From Singulisphaera sp. GP187 (lineage in GTDB: Bacteria > Planctomycetota > Planctomycetia > Gemmatales > Gemmataceae), in NCBI GenBank assembly GCA_945905925.1, contig CAMDQN010000012.1:1-64000 (forward strand): a DNA stretch of 64,000 nucleotides, read 5' to 3'. Under the pieces are notes generated by a model. The model was not told where the DNA came from and ran no database searches. It saw nothing but the letters and a program-made list of their open reading frames with translations. The position numbers and the translations under genes were made by a program. Positions 53,241 to 62,125 of this stretch are shown here, one piece after another (position 1 is the first letter of the stretch; each line of letters starts with the position of its first letter).

Positions 53241-55334
53241 ATGCACCGCCCGCTCGCCTTTCTCGTCCTCCTCTTCCTCGCACCGCTCGCGGCCGCGCAA
53301 GGCACGAAAGACGACTACGACCGCGCGAACAGCGTCTTCAAGTGGACCGCGGGGAAGGTGACTTCGGCGAAAGTCGAGGCGAACTGGACCGCCGACGGCA
53401 CCCGCTTTTGGTACAAGAACGCGAAGAACGAGTTCGTGCTGGTCGATGCGGCGAAGGGCACGCGCGCGGTCGTCACCGAGGACAAGTTGCCGAAGGACGC
53501 GAAGCCGAATAACCCGCCGAAGAAGAAAAACTTCGAGGAAGAGGAAGCGGACGAAGACGCCGCGTTCGTGCGGGCGCTCCAGCCGCCGCGGCGTGGCGGT
53601 GACTCGCCGGACGGAAAGTGGTCCGCGTTCACCAAAGACAGCAACGTCTGGCTGCGCGATGCGAAGAGCAAGGAAGAAACGCAACTCAGCACCGACGGCA
53701 AGGCGGACGACTCTTACGGCCGCATCCACTGGTCCCCGAACTCGAAGAAGCTCATCGCGATCAGGACAAAAGCTGGTGGCGACCGCAAGGTCACGCTCGT
53801 CGAGTCGTCGCCGCGCACGCAGCTTCAGCCGGTCACGTCCACGTACAACTACCTCAAGCCAGGCGACGCGATTCCGCTGCCCAAGCCGCACCTGTTCGAC
53901 ATCGAGAACAAGAAGGAAATCGCGGTGTCGGACGAGTTGTTCCCGAACCCGTGGGCGGTCGGCAACGAACACTGGTCGAAGGACTCGAAACACTTCTACT
54001 TCACGTACAACCAGCGCGGCCACACCGTCATGCGACTGCTCGACATCGACGCGACCACCGGCAAGGTCACGGCCGTCGTCAACGAAGAGTGCAAGACGTT
54101 CTTCGACTACGCGAACAAGCTCTACGTGAACTACCTCGACGATACCAACGAAGTCATCTGGATGAGCGAACGCGACGGTTGGAATCACCTGTACCTCGTC
54201 GATCTCGCGACCGGGAAGGCGAAGAACATCACGAAAGGCGAATGGGTCGTTCGCAGCGTCGAACGCGTGGACGTGAAGACCCGCGAAGTGTGGTTCCGCG
54301 CGCTTGGCATTCACGAAGGGCAAGACTCGTATCACGTTCACTTCGCGCGCGTGAAACTCGACGGCACCGAGCTAACGAAGCTCACCGCGGGCGACGGCAC
54401 GCACAGCATCGGATACTCCCCAGACCGCAAATACTTCATCGACACCTACTCGCGCGTCGATCTGCCTCCGGTCACGGAGCTGCGCCGCACGTCCGACGGC
54501 AAGAAGGTGTGCGATCTGGAGAAAGCCGACGCGTCGGCGCTCCTGAAGACGGGTTGGAGCTACCCGGAACGCTTCGTCGCGAAGGCACGCGATGGGAAGA
54601 CCGACATCCACGGCTACATCATCCGGCCGTCGAACTTCGATCCCAAGAAGAAGTATCCGGTCATCGAGTACATCTACGCGGGTCCGCACGACCATCACGT
54701 CCGCAAGGGCTTCACCGCGTCGCCGTCCGAACTGCGCATAGCCGAACTTGGGTTCATCCTCGTGAAGATCGACGGCATGGGCACGAACTGGCGCAGCAAG
54801 GCGTTCCACGACGTGTGCTGGAAGAACCTCGGCGACAGCGGGTTCCTGGACCGCATTCTGTGGATCAAGGCGGCAGCCGAGAAGCACAAAGAAATGGACA
54901 TCTCGAAAGGCGTCGGTATCTTCGGCGGAAGCGCAGGTGGGCAGAGCAGCACGCGGGCGCTACTCGCGCACGGCGACTTCTACACGGTGGCGGTGAGCGA
55001 CTGTGGGTGTCACGACAACCGCATGGACAAGATCTGGTGGAACGAATTGTGGATGTCGTGGCCGATCGGAGCGCACTACGCGGAGCAGTCCAACGTCACG
55101 CAGGCGCACAAGCTGAAGGGCAAACTGATGCTTGTGGTCGGCGAACTCGACCGCAACGTGGACCCGGCCAGCACAATGCAGGTCGCGAACGCGCTCATCA
55201 AAGCAGACAAGGACTTCGATTTGCTGATCGTACCGGGCGCCGGGCACGGCGCGGCCGAATCGCCTTATGGTAACCGGCGACGGATGGACTTCTTCGTGCG
55301 GAACATGCTGGGCGTCGAACCGCGTGCGAAGTGA
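53241..55334 (+). CDS. Secreted S9 (DPP-IV-like) prolyl oligopeptidase family peptidase
   Basis: Signal peptide; beta-propeller; GIFGGSAGGQSSTRALL; GELDRNVDPAST; GAGHGAAES. Confidence 0.9.
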   Translation: MHRPLAFLVLLFLAPLAAAQGTKDDYDRANSVFKWTAGKVTSAKVEANWTADGTRFWYKNAKNEFVLVDAAKGTRAVVTEDKLPKDAKPNNPPKKKNFEEEEADEDAAFVRALQPPRRGGDSPDGKWSAFTKDSNVWLRDAKSKEETQLSTDGKADDSYGRIHWSPNSKKLIAIRTKAGGDRKVTLVESSPRTQLQPVTSTYNYLKPGDAIPLPKPHLFDIENKKEIAVSDELFPNPWAVGNEHWSKDSKHFYFTYNQRGHTVMRLLDIDATTGKVTAVVNEECKTFFDYANKLYVNYLDDTNEVIWMSERDGWNHLYLVDLATGKAKNITKGEWVVRSVERVDVKTREVWFRALGIHEGQDSYHVHFARVKLDGTELTKLTAGDGTHSIGYSPDRKYFIDTYSRVDLPPVTELRRTSDGKKVCDLEKADASALLKTGWSYPERFVAKARDGKTDIHGYIIRPSNFDPKKKYPVIEYIYAGPHDHHVRKGFTASPSELRIAELGFILVKIDGMGTNWRSKAFHDVCWKNLGDSGFLDRILWIKAAAEKHKEMDISKGVGIFGGSAGGQSSTRALLAHGDFYTVAVSDCGCHDNRMDKIWWNELWMSWPIGAHYAEQSNVTQAHKLKGKLMLVVGELDRNVDPASTMQVANALIKADKDFDLLIVPGAGHGAAESPYGNRRRMDFFVRNMLGVEPRAK

Positions 55335-55338
55335 AGAG

Positions 55339-55473
55339 GAAGAGTATTCACCACAGAGTCACAGAGGACACAGAGAGAAGACAAATACCGAGAAAGACAG
55401 CAATCAATTCTTCTGTTCTCTCTGCTTTGGACTGCTCTCTGTGTTCTCTGTGACTCTGTGGTTAACACTCTTC
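55339..55473. repeat. Long inverted repeat, CACAGAG family
   Basis: gaagagtattcaccacagagtcacagaggacacagagag ... ctctctgtgttctctgtgactctgtggttaacactcttc. Confidence 0.94.
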
Positions 55474-55477
55474 AATG

Positions 55478-56059
55478 ATGAAGATGTGGCACTTACTCCA
55501 ATCCCAATCGATCGTTTGCGTGGAACCCACGGGCACCGTGCGCACCGGCCCATCGCCGCTCGCGCTCTTACCGGGGTCGTTCAACCCGCTGCACCACGGG
55601 CACACGAGTCTCGCCGCAGTCGCGTCCGCGCGCCTCGGCACTGAAGTTCACTTCGAACTGTCCGTCGCGAACGCGGACAAACCCGAATTACCGCGCGACG
55701 AAGTCGAACGCCGTGTGGCGCAGTTTTTGGGCCTCGCGCCGGTGTGGGTCACGCGTGCCGCGACCTTCGAGGCGAAAGCGGATCTGTTCCCCGGTGCTGC
55801 GTTCGTACTCGGTTGGGACACCGCGGTTCGCGTGATAGACCCGAAATATTACGGTGGTGAATCCGGGCGCGACGCGGCCCTTCGCAAGTTGCTCGATCGC
55901 GGGTGTCGGCTCGTTGTCGGCGGGCGCGTCGATGCCAACGGCGCGTTTCGCGTGTGGGACGCGTGCGCGCTCGTGGCGGAGTTCGCGGAACTGTTCGGGC
56001 TGCTGACGGAAGCCGACTTCCGGGCCGACGTGTCGAGTACCGAACTGCGGCGGAAATGA
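55478..56059 (+). CDS. Nucleotidyltransferase superfamily (cytidylyltransferase/NadD-like) protein
   Basis: LLPGSFNPLHHGHTSLAAVA; SSTELRRK. Confidence 0.78.
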   Translation: MKMWHLLQSQSIVCVEPTGTVRTGPSPLALLPGSFNPLHHGHTSLAAVASARLGTEVHFELSVANADKPELPRDEVERRVAQFLGLAPVWVTRAATFEAKADLFPGAAFVLGWDTAVRVIDPKYYGGESGRDAALRKLLDRGCRLVVGGRVDANGAFRVWDACALVAEFAELFGLLTEADFRADVSSTELRRK

Positions 56060-56088
56060 GAACAGCCGCCCTTTCGGGGCGGCTGTTC
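56060..56088. terminator. Hairpin between convergent CDS
   Basis: gaacagccgccc tttcg gggcggctgttc. Confidence 0.92.
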
Positions 56089-56098
56089 GTGTTCGGCC

Positions 56099-57574
56099 TT
56101 ACTTGATTGGTGCTGGCAGCAGGATCTGTGGAGCCGGAGCCGGTTGCGCGACCTGCGGCACCGGGAGATCCTTGATCGGGCGAGGCCCTGGGCCCGGACC
56201 GGGAGTCGGGGCCGGCGTCTTCGGGGGCGTCGTCTTGTCGTTCGGATCCTTCAGGCTTTGCTTCAACTGATACCAGCCGAACTTGACGAATCCAGCCTGC
56301 CGCTTCTCCTCGGACGTGAACGCGTACTGGCCGAACCCAGCCGGCGTCGGGTTGAAGTTCTGGTTCGGTTGCGTCTCGAACCCGTAGTCCTTCATGTTCA
56401 ACCCGGCCTGCGTGAGGACGAACGCGAACGCCACATCACGCATCGAAACCGAGTGCATCTCCGCGACGCCGCCATTCGGGTTCCGTTGGAACCAGACCTG
56501 CGTAACCATCGCGTCGGCACCCATCGAGACGACCTTGTCCGGGTTCTCGCCTTTCTTGAACACGTCGGGGTAGTCGCCCACCCGCACCTCGTTGCGGACG
56601 ATCGCTTTCAGGAACTTGGCCTCCTCTTTCCCGCCCTGTTGAACCAGGAAGTTGAGCGCCTGGCCCTTGGCGTAGCCCTGGACACCGTCGAGCATCACGA
56701 TGCGGCGGAGCAACGGCGCGGCTTCGGGGAACTGCTTGAGGTTGTTGTTTCCGAGTTGGTAGACGAGTTGGGCGAGGTCTTGCGGGTCATTGCGGCTGCC
56801 GAGCCACTTGCCGACGATGACCTTGTACGCCGCGGCGTGTGCCCCGGTGCCGTTAATCGCCTGCATCGAGGCGTTCTGTTGGAACAGCAGGACGCCGCTT
56901 ACCTGCTGCCACTGGATGGTGGTGCGGGGAATGTGTTCGTAAGGGATTTCGGACTCGGCGAACAGCACTGCGGCGATGTCCGGCAGGGTCGGTTGCTTCG
57001 GCGGTGTCGGCGAGACGCCGCCGCGGAAGTTGTTGCGCTGAATCATGTCGCTGTAGAGGGTGTTGCGGCGGTCGGAGACGGCGCGACCGCCCTCGACCTC
57101 GCTCCGGTCCATCGCGGCGAACATGTCCAGGTTGTACGGCGACTTGAGGATCTCGACGTACAGTGCACGGGACTCCGCGTTCGCGCCGAGTGATTTGCGG
57201 AACGCCTTCAGGCCGGGCAGGTTGTGGTCGAACTTGGCGTCCTTGTCTTCAAGGAACGTGTCGATCCGGGCCTTCAGGTCGTCGGCCTCGGCCTTGGGCA
57301 GCAACCGGACGCTGCGGGAGCGGATCTCGGGGTCGGGGTCGGTGGTCGCGCCCTCGACGAGCGCCTGCTTCGCGGTCCGACCCATCTTGGCGAGTTCGGC
57401 CTGAGCTTCCTCGCGCTCGCGGTAACCTTCGCTCCCCATCCGCTTGACCAGCTCGCGCGCCTTGGACAGTTCTTCCGGCGGAATCGTCAACGACTTCGGG
57501 TCCGGGGACGCGCCGAACAGCGGTCCCGTGGCGAACGCCCCGCACACCAACAGCATCGCCCGAAGCCGGTTCAT
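56099..57574 (-). CDS. Secreted hypothetical protein, HEAT-like N-terminal module (paralog B)
   Basis: Signal peptide; SPDPKSLTIPPEELSKARELVKRMGSEGYREREEAQAELAKMGR. Confidence 0.78.
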   Translation of the reverse strand: MNRLRAMLLVCGAFATGPLFGASPDPKSLTIPPEELSKARELVKRMGSEGYREREEAQAELAKMGRTAKQALVEGATTDPDPEIRSRSVRLLPKAEADDLKARIDTFLEDKDAKFDHNLPGLKAFRKSLGANAESRALYVEILKSPYNLDMFAAMDRSEVEGGRAVSDRRNTLYSDMIQRNNFRGGVSPTPPKQPTLPDIAAVLFAESEIPYEHIPRTTIQWQQVSGVLLFQQNASMQAINGTGAHAAAYKVIVGKWLGSRNDPQDLAQLVYQLGNNNLKQFPEAAPLLRRIVMLDGVQGYAKGQALNFLVQQGGKEEAKFLKAIVRNEVRVGDYPDVFKKGENPDKVVSMGADAMVTQVWFQRNPNGGVAEMHSVSMRDVAFAFVLTQAGLNMKDYGFETQPNQNFNPTPAGFGQYAFTSEEKRQAGFVKFGWYQLKQSLKDPNDKTTPPKTPAPTPGPGPGPRPIKDLPVPQVAQPAPAPQILLPAPIK

Positions 57575-57713
57575 GGGTTGTCCCTCAGCACCTTACGATT
57601 CTTCACGCGTCCCGCGCACTATCTAAAAGAATGACGCATCACACCCGCGGCGCCAACCACAATTTGGGGCGTGGTGTGCGCGCCCGTTGCAACTTCCGAC
57701 GCGAACCGCACGT

Positions 57714-58961
57714 TTACGGATTCTTTTCGCGCCACTCCTTCCACTTCGCCGCCGCGTCTTTCCGCTTGTCCTCAGGGATGCTGAATCGCGTGTAAGTGAT
57801 CGTCGCCGTGGAGCTTCCCTTCAAACGATCGACGACGTGGTAATCTTCGACCTTTTGGTCCGTCATCAGCGCGGCTGCGGCCAGCGCCATGTCGCCCAGC
57901 GTGATCGTCGTGAGAACCTGTTTTCCGTTGACGACCCCGGCGCCGATCGTCGTCACCACGGTTTCGTCGCCGATGAGTTTCTCGACCGCTGGCAGGTGTT
58001 CCTTGGACTTCGCACGGACGAGGGTGTTGAACGCGTATCCGCGGTACACGGGCGTGGCACCGGCGGTGCCGAGCAACCGCAGGGCGACGCGGACCGCGAC
58101 GTCGTGGCTCCCGGCGTTGGTCGCGAGGTTCATCGCCGAGTACATCTCGTAGGCGTCGGTCCGGGTATCGATCCACGCGAGCAGGATCGCCTTCATCGCT
58201 TGCGCTTTGCCGTCGGTGCCGTTGGTCGCCTGCACTACACCCGAGGTGGTCAGCACGTTGGTGAACAACGTGTTCCGGGCGCCGCCCTTGAACGGCACCT
58301 GCGAATCCGCGAACAGGATCACCGCGACTTCCATCATCGTTACGGTCCGCGCGGGGGCACCGGCGCGGTTGAGTCGGGCGTAGTAGAGGTCTTGTTTGAG
58401 CTGCGCGATGGTCGGTCCGAGGTCCGTGGTGCCCGAACCGAGGGCGCTGAGCAACTGGCGCCCGCCGGGGGCTTTGAGGAACTCGACGAACAGTTCGCGC
58501 GCGGCCTTTTCGGTCGCGGTGCTACTGCGTCCGGTCCAGGTCCAGCCGAACATGCTGAAGTCGCCGCGGACCGTGGCCCGAAGCCGGTTCCAACCGGGGA
58601 GGTCGTGTTCGTACTTACCGTCGGTGTCGGCCAGGAAGGTGTCGAGACGAGCTTTCGTTTCGAGCGCGATGGCCCGTTTCAACAGCGACTGGGACCGGGA
58701 GCGGATTTCGGGGTCCGGGTCGGCGTTCGCGCCGTCGAGCAGCGCGTTGCGAGCGGCGCGGCCCATCGCGGCGAGATCGCGCTCCGCGTTCTCGCGGTCC
58801 GTGTACGTCTCGCTGCCGAGTTTCTGGACGAGTTCGCGTGCCTTCGACAATTCCTCCGGCGGAATCGTCAAAGACTTCGGATCGGGGGACGGTGGGGTGG
58901 CGGCCATCGCGGGTACGGCGAAACCGACGCACACAGCGAGAACAAAACCGACACGCAGCAT
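57714..58961 (-). CDS. Secreted hypothetical protein, HEAT-like N-terminal module (paralog A)
   Basis: Signal peptide; SPDPKSLTIPPEELSKARELVQKLGSETYTDRENAERDLAAMGR. Confidence 0.78.
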   Translation of the reverse strand: MLRVGFVLAVCVGFAVPAMAATPPSPDPKSLTIPPEELSKARELVQKLGSETYTDRENAERDLAAMGRAARNALLDGANADPDPEIRSRSQSLLKRAIALETKARLDTFLADTDGKYEHDLPGWNRLRATVRGDFSMFGWTWTGRSSTATEKAARELFVEFLKAPGGRQLLSALGSGTTDLGPTIAQLKQDLYYARLNRAGAPARTVTMMEVAVILFADSQVPFKGGARNTLFTNVLTTSGVVQATNGTDGKAQAMKAILLAWIDTRTDAYEMYSAMNLATNAGSHDVAVRVALRLLGTAGATPVYRGYAFNTLVRAKSKEHLPAVEKLIGDETVVTTIGAGVVNGKQVLTTITLGDMALAAAALMTDQKVEDYHVVDRLKGSSTATITYTRFSIPEDKRKDAAAKWKEWREKNP

Positions 58962-59150
58962 GAGTATCCCTCGGCGTCGTCTTTGGAGAGGCAAAGCAGG
59001 AGCGGCGGGATCGACCGGGACGCAGGGCACTCCCGTGAGAGTGGCATGAGCGGCCTAGCAGACTCGACATTGTATCGGACGAACGGCTAACTGTCGATCA
59101 GACAGCATTTTTTACGAATCGCGCCTGTTTTGGAGGTGCGCCCCCGAAAA

Positions 59151-59309
59151 CAGAGGACAGAAAGGCAGTATTCACCACAGAGTCACAGAGAACACAGAGG
59201 AAGGCAACGACCGCAAGAAGAACAGAAACATTGATTTCAATCTTCTCGGTATTTGCCTTCCTCTGTGTTCTCTGTGACTCTGTGGTGAATACTGCCTTTC
59301 TGTCCTCTG
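59151..59309. repeat. Perfect 57-bp inverted repeat, CACAGAG family
   Basis: cagaggacagaaaggcagtattcaccacagagtcacagagaacacagaggaaggcaa and exact reverse complement. Confidence 0.96.
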
Positions 59310-59326
59310 CTTCAGGTAGCAGTTCC

Positions 59327-59830
59327 ATGCTCGACACCGACCCGCTTGCGCAAAGTGAAACCGTGCTGCGCGACCTTGCAATGACGTACCCACAGGCGAC
59401 GGAAGAGTTCCCGTGGGGTCACCGCGCGATCAAGGTGAAGACGAAAATCTTCCTGATCCTGGCGATGAATGATGGCGTGTTATCGACCACGATGAAACTC
59501 CCGGACTCGGGCCGGTACGCGCTGACGCAACCTTTCGCACAGCCGACCGGCTACGGTCTGGGAAAAAGCGGTTGGGTGACATGCACATTCCGCTCTGGCG
59601 ACGAGTTGCCGATCGATCTGTTGGAAGAGTGGATCGACGAGAGTTACCGTACGGTCGCCCCGAAGAAACTGGTTCTCGCGCTGAACGCGCGGCTCGGCGG
59701 CGCGGAACAGTCGCTGACGCCCCCGCCTGCGGCGGTTCCACCCGCGAAACCGCGAGCGGCGAAGAAACCGAAGGCGAGCGCGCAACCGAAGGCCGCGAAG
59801 AAGCCGGCCAAGCCGCGTAAGAAGAAGTGA
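59327..59830 (+). CDS. MmcQ/YjbR-family protein with histone-H1-like Lys/Ala/Pro tail
   Basis: YPQATEEFPWGHRAIKVKTKIFLIL...SGWVTCTF; tail PPAKPRAAKKPKASAQPKAAKKPAKPRKKK. Confidence 0.83.
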   Translation: MLDTDPLAQSETVLRDLAMTYPQATEEFPWGHRAIKVKTKIFLILAMNDGVLSTTMKLPDSGRYALTQPFAQPTGYGLGKSGWVTCTFRSGDELPIDLLEEWIDESYRTVAPKKLVLALNARLGGAEQSLTPPPAAVPPAKPRAAKKPKASAQPKAAKKPAKPRKKK

Positions 59831-59884
59831 ACCGCGGCGCGGGCCGAGCTCTCACTTTCCCCATCATCCTCGGTGAGCCGCGTC

Positions 59885-60787
59885 ATGTTCACCTGGCACG
59901 CACACGAAGAAGCGGTCACGGCGCTGGCGTTCGGGCCAAACGGCCGGTTCCTCGTGTCCGCGGGCGCCGACGAGTGCGTAACGGTCTGGGATCCGCTCAC
60001 CGGTACGGAGCAAGCCCGTATCCCGTTGCGAGTGGACGATATGCTCCGAATGCCCGGCGATGCAACAGGGCCGCTGCGCCATCTCGTGGTGTCCGGCGAC
60101 GGCGCCCGCGTGGTCGTCTCGCAACCCGCAATCGGGCTGGTGTTCGTTGACTTGGAACGCGAAGAGGTAGCGTTCACTCACACGTTCGACGAAGTCCTCG
60201 CGGTTAAGTCAGCTCCCGACGGTGAGTCGGTGTTCGTCTGCCCGATGAATCCTGTTGCCGTTTACCAGTCCCGCTTCGCGGACGGTGAACAACTCCACTC
60301 ACTTCCCGGACCGACGTGGCCCGCGCGGGCACAGGCAATTGGCGTGTCACCAAGCGGTTCGCACCTCGCCGTTGGTCATTTGATCTACCAATGGCCCCCG
60401 ATCGCATCGCCTCCGCGATCGACCAGAGTTCAGGTGAAGAACTACACCCCCGAAGACCTCGCGTTCTCGGCCGACAACAGCCACCTGTTCGCGCTCGTCG
60501 GCGGGAAGATCGTCGTTTACTCGCTCCCTGGCGGCCTCTTCAAAACGAAACTGAAGGGTCACGACGGGCGCATCACCGCGATGGCGCTTGCGCCGGATGG
60601 GAGGCGTCTCTGGACCGCGAGCCGCGACGCCACCGTGAAGTGCTGGGACACGTTTTCGCTCACGCTCGACCGCACTTACACCTTCCAGACCGGCGGACTC
60701 GATTGCCTCGCGGTGTCGCCGGACGGGAACGTCGCGGCCGTCGGCAGCGGGCAGAAAGGCACCATCACGCTCTGGGACTTGGACTGA
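59885..60787 (+). CDS. WD40-repeat protein
   Basis: HEEAVTALAFGPNGRFLVSAGADECVTVWD; GHDGRITAMALAPDGRRLWTASRDATVKCWD. Confidence 0.9.
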   Translation: MFTWHAHEEAVTALAFGPNGRFLVSAGADECVTVWDPLTGTEQARIPLRVDDMLRMPGDATGPLRHLVVSGDGARVVVSQPAIGLVFVDLEREEVAFTHTFDEVLAVKSAPDGESVFVCPMNPVAVYQSRFADGEQLHSLPGPTWPARAQAIGVSPSGSHLAVGHLIYQWPPIASPPRSTRVQVKNYTPEDLAFSADNSHLFALVGGKIVVYSLPGGLFKTKLKGHDGRITAMALAPDGRRLWTASRDATVKCWDTFSLTLDRTYTFQTGGLDCLAVSPDGNVAAVGSGQKGTITLWDLD

Positions 60788-60849
60788 CCCATCGCGTACA
60801 ATTCTCGCATCCCGTCTGCGATTCCTCTCCGCGAGCAGGAGCCAGAGTC

Positions 60850-62031
60850 ATGGAGTTCGATCCCGTTGCATTGGCCGATGACACCGAAGCGTTTTGCCAG
60901 GAAGTGCGCCCGGCCGAAGAGTTGGCCTACGCCGAACGCAAGTTCAACGATCAGGTGGTTCCGCTCGCGAAGAAGTACAACCTGCTCGGCATGAACGTTC
61001 ACACCGAGTATGGAGGTCGCGGTGCCGACGCGGTGAACTACTTCAAGGCGCTCACGCGCATCGGGCGAGAAGGGACGACCGTTCGCACGTTCTTCTCGGG
61101 TCACCTCAGCATCGGCGCGTATCCGATTCAGACGTGGGGCAGCGCGGCACTCAAGCAAAAATACCTGCCAGCGGCTTCGCGTGGCGAGAAGGTGCTCGCG
61201 TTCGGCCTCACTGAACCGGACGCCGGTAGCAACCCGCGCGAAATGACCACCACCTTCGAGAAGAAAGGCGGTTCCTACGTTCTCAACGGCGTGAAGTACC
61301 TCATCTCGAACGCCGGTATCGCGGACGCGGTCATCGCGTTTGGCTACCCGGCCGACGCGGTCGGCACCGGGCGCATCTCGGCGTTCGTCGTGGACACCGA
61401 CGCGAAGGGTTTCGAGGCCGAGAGTTTCGCTGCGAACGCGAAGATGGGAATGCCCACGTCCAACACGGGGATGTTCGAGATGCACGATGTCGTCGTGCCC
61501 GCAGAGAACCTTCTCGGCGCCGAGGGCGACGGGTTCCGCGTCGCGATGGGCACGCTCGTGAGCGGGCGCTTAAGTGTGGCGGCGGGCTGTTTGGGTGTGA
61601 TCGAAGACTGTCTCGCGGAGTCAATCGAGTACGCCAAAATGAGGAAGCAGCATGGGAAGGAGATTGCGCGGCACCAGCTCGTTCAGGACCACATCGCGCA
61701 CATCGAGATGGACCGCGTCGTGAGCGAGTCAATGGTGCTTCGCGCTTCCGAAATGAAGGACAAATCCGCGGCCCTACCAAACGACAAAGAACTGATGCGT
61801 CAGGCGGACTTGCTCGCGGCGCAGGCGAAGTTCTTCGCGACGAATGCGGCGTGGGACGCGGCCGACCGTGCGGTGCAGGTGTTCGGCGGTCGTGGCTGGA
61901 GCACGCTATACCGCCCCGGCCGGCACCTCACGGATGTGCGCGTGTGCCGCATCTACGAGGGAACCGACGAAATTCTGAAACTAAAGATCGCCGCCGCGGT
62001 GCTGGGGAAAGAATGGGAAGCGTTCAAATGA
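60850..62031 (+). CDS. Acyl-CoA dehydrogenase family protein
   Basis: FGLTEPDAGSNPREMTTTFEKKGGSYVLNGVKYLISNA; QVFGGRGW...RVCRIYEGTDEI. Confidence 0.93.
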   Translation: MEFDPVALADDTEAFCQEVRPAEELAYAERKFNDQVVPLAKKYNLLGMNVHTEYGGRGADAVNYFKALTRIGREGTTVRTFFSGHLSIGAYPIQTWGSAALKQKYLPAASRGEKVLAFGLTEPDAGSNPREMTTTFEKKGGSYVLNGVKYLISNAGIADAVIAFGYPADAVGTGRISAFVVDTDAKGFEAESFAANAKMGMPTSNTGMFEMHDVVVPAENLLGAEGDGFRVAMGTLVSGRLSVAAGCLGVIEDCLAESIEYAKMRKQHGKEIARHQLVQDHIAHIEMDRVVSESMVLRASEMKDKSAALPNDKELMRQADLLAAQAKFFATNAAWDAADRAVQVFGGRGWSTLYRPGRHLTDVRVCRIYEGTDEILKLKIAAAVLGKEWEAFK

Positions 62032-62032
62032 G

Positions 62033-62125
62033 TTGGTGTTTGGTGTTCGGTTAGCCGCAACCCCGAAGGTGCGCGACGTCCACACTCGCCTTCGGCTTGC
62101 GGCTAACCAAACACTAAACACCAAA
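62033..62125. repeat. Inverted repeat, TGGTGTT heptamers plus GTTAGCCGCAAG core
   Basis: ttggtgtttggtgttcggttagccgcaaccccgaaggtg ... cgccttcggcttgcggctaaccaaacactaaacaccaaa. Confidence 0.9.

Noticed and set aside
961-62125. Repeat elements as CRISPR arrays
   Set aside because: Copies are inverted, dispersed in different gaps, with no regular spacers and no cas genes.
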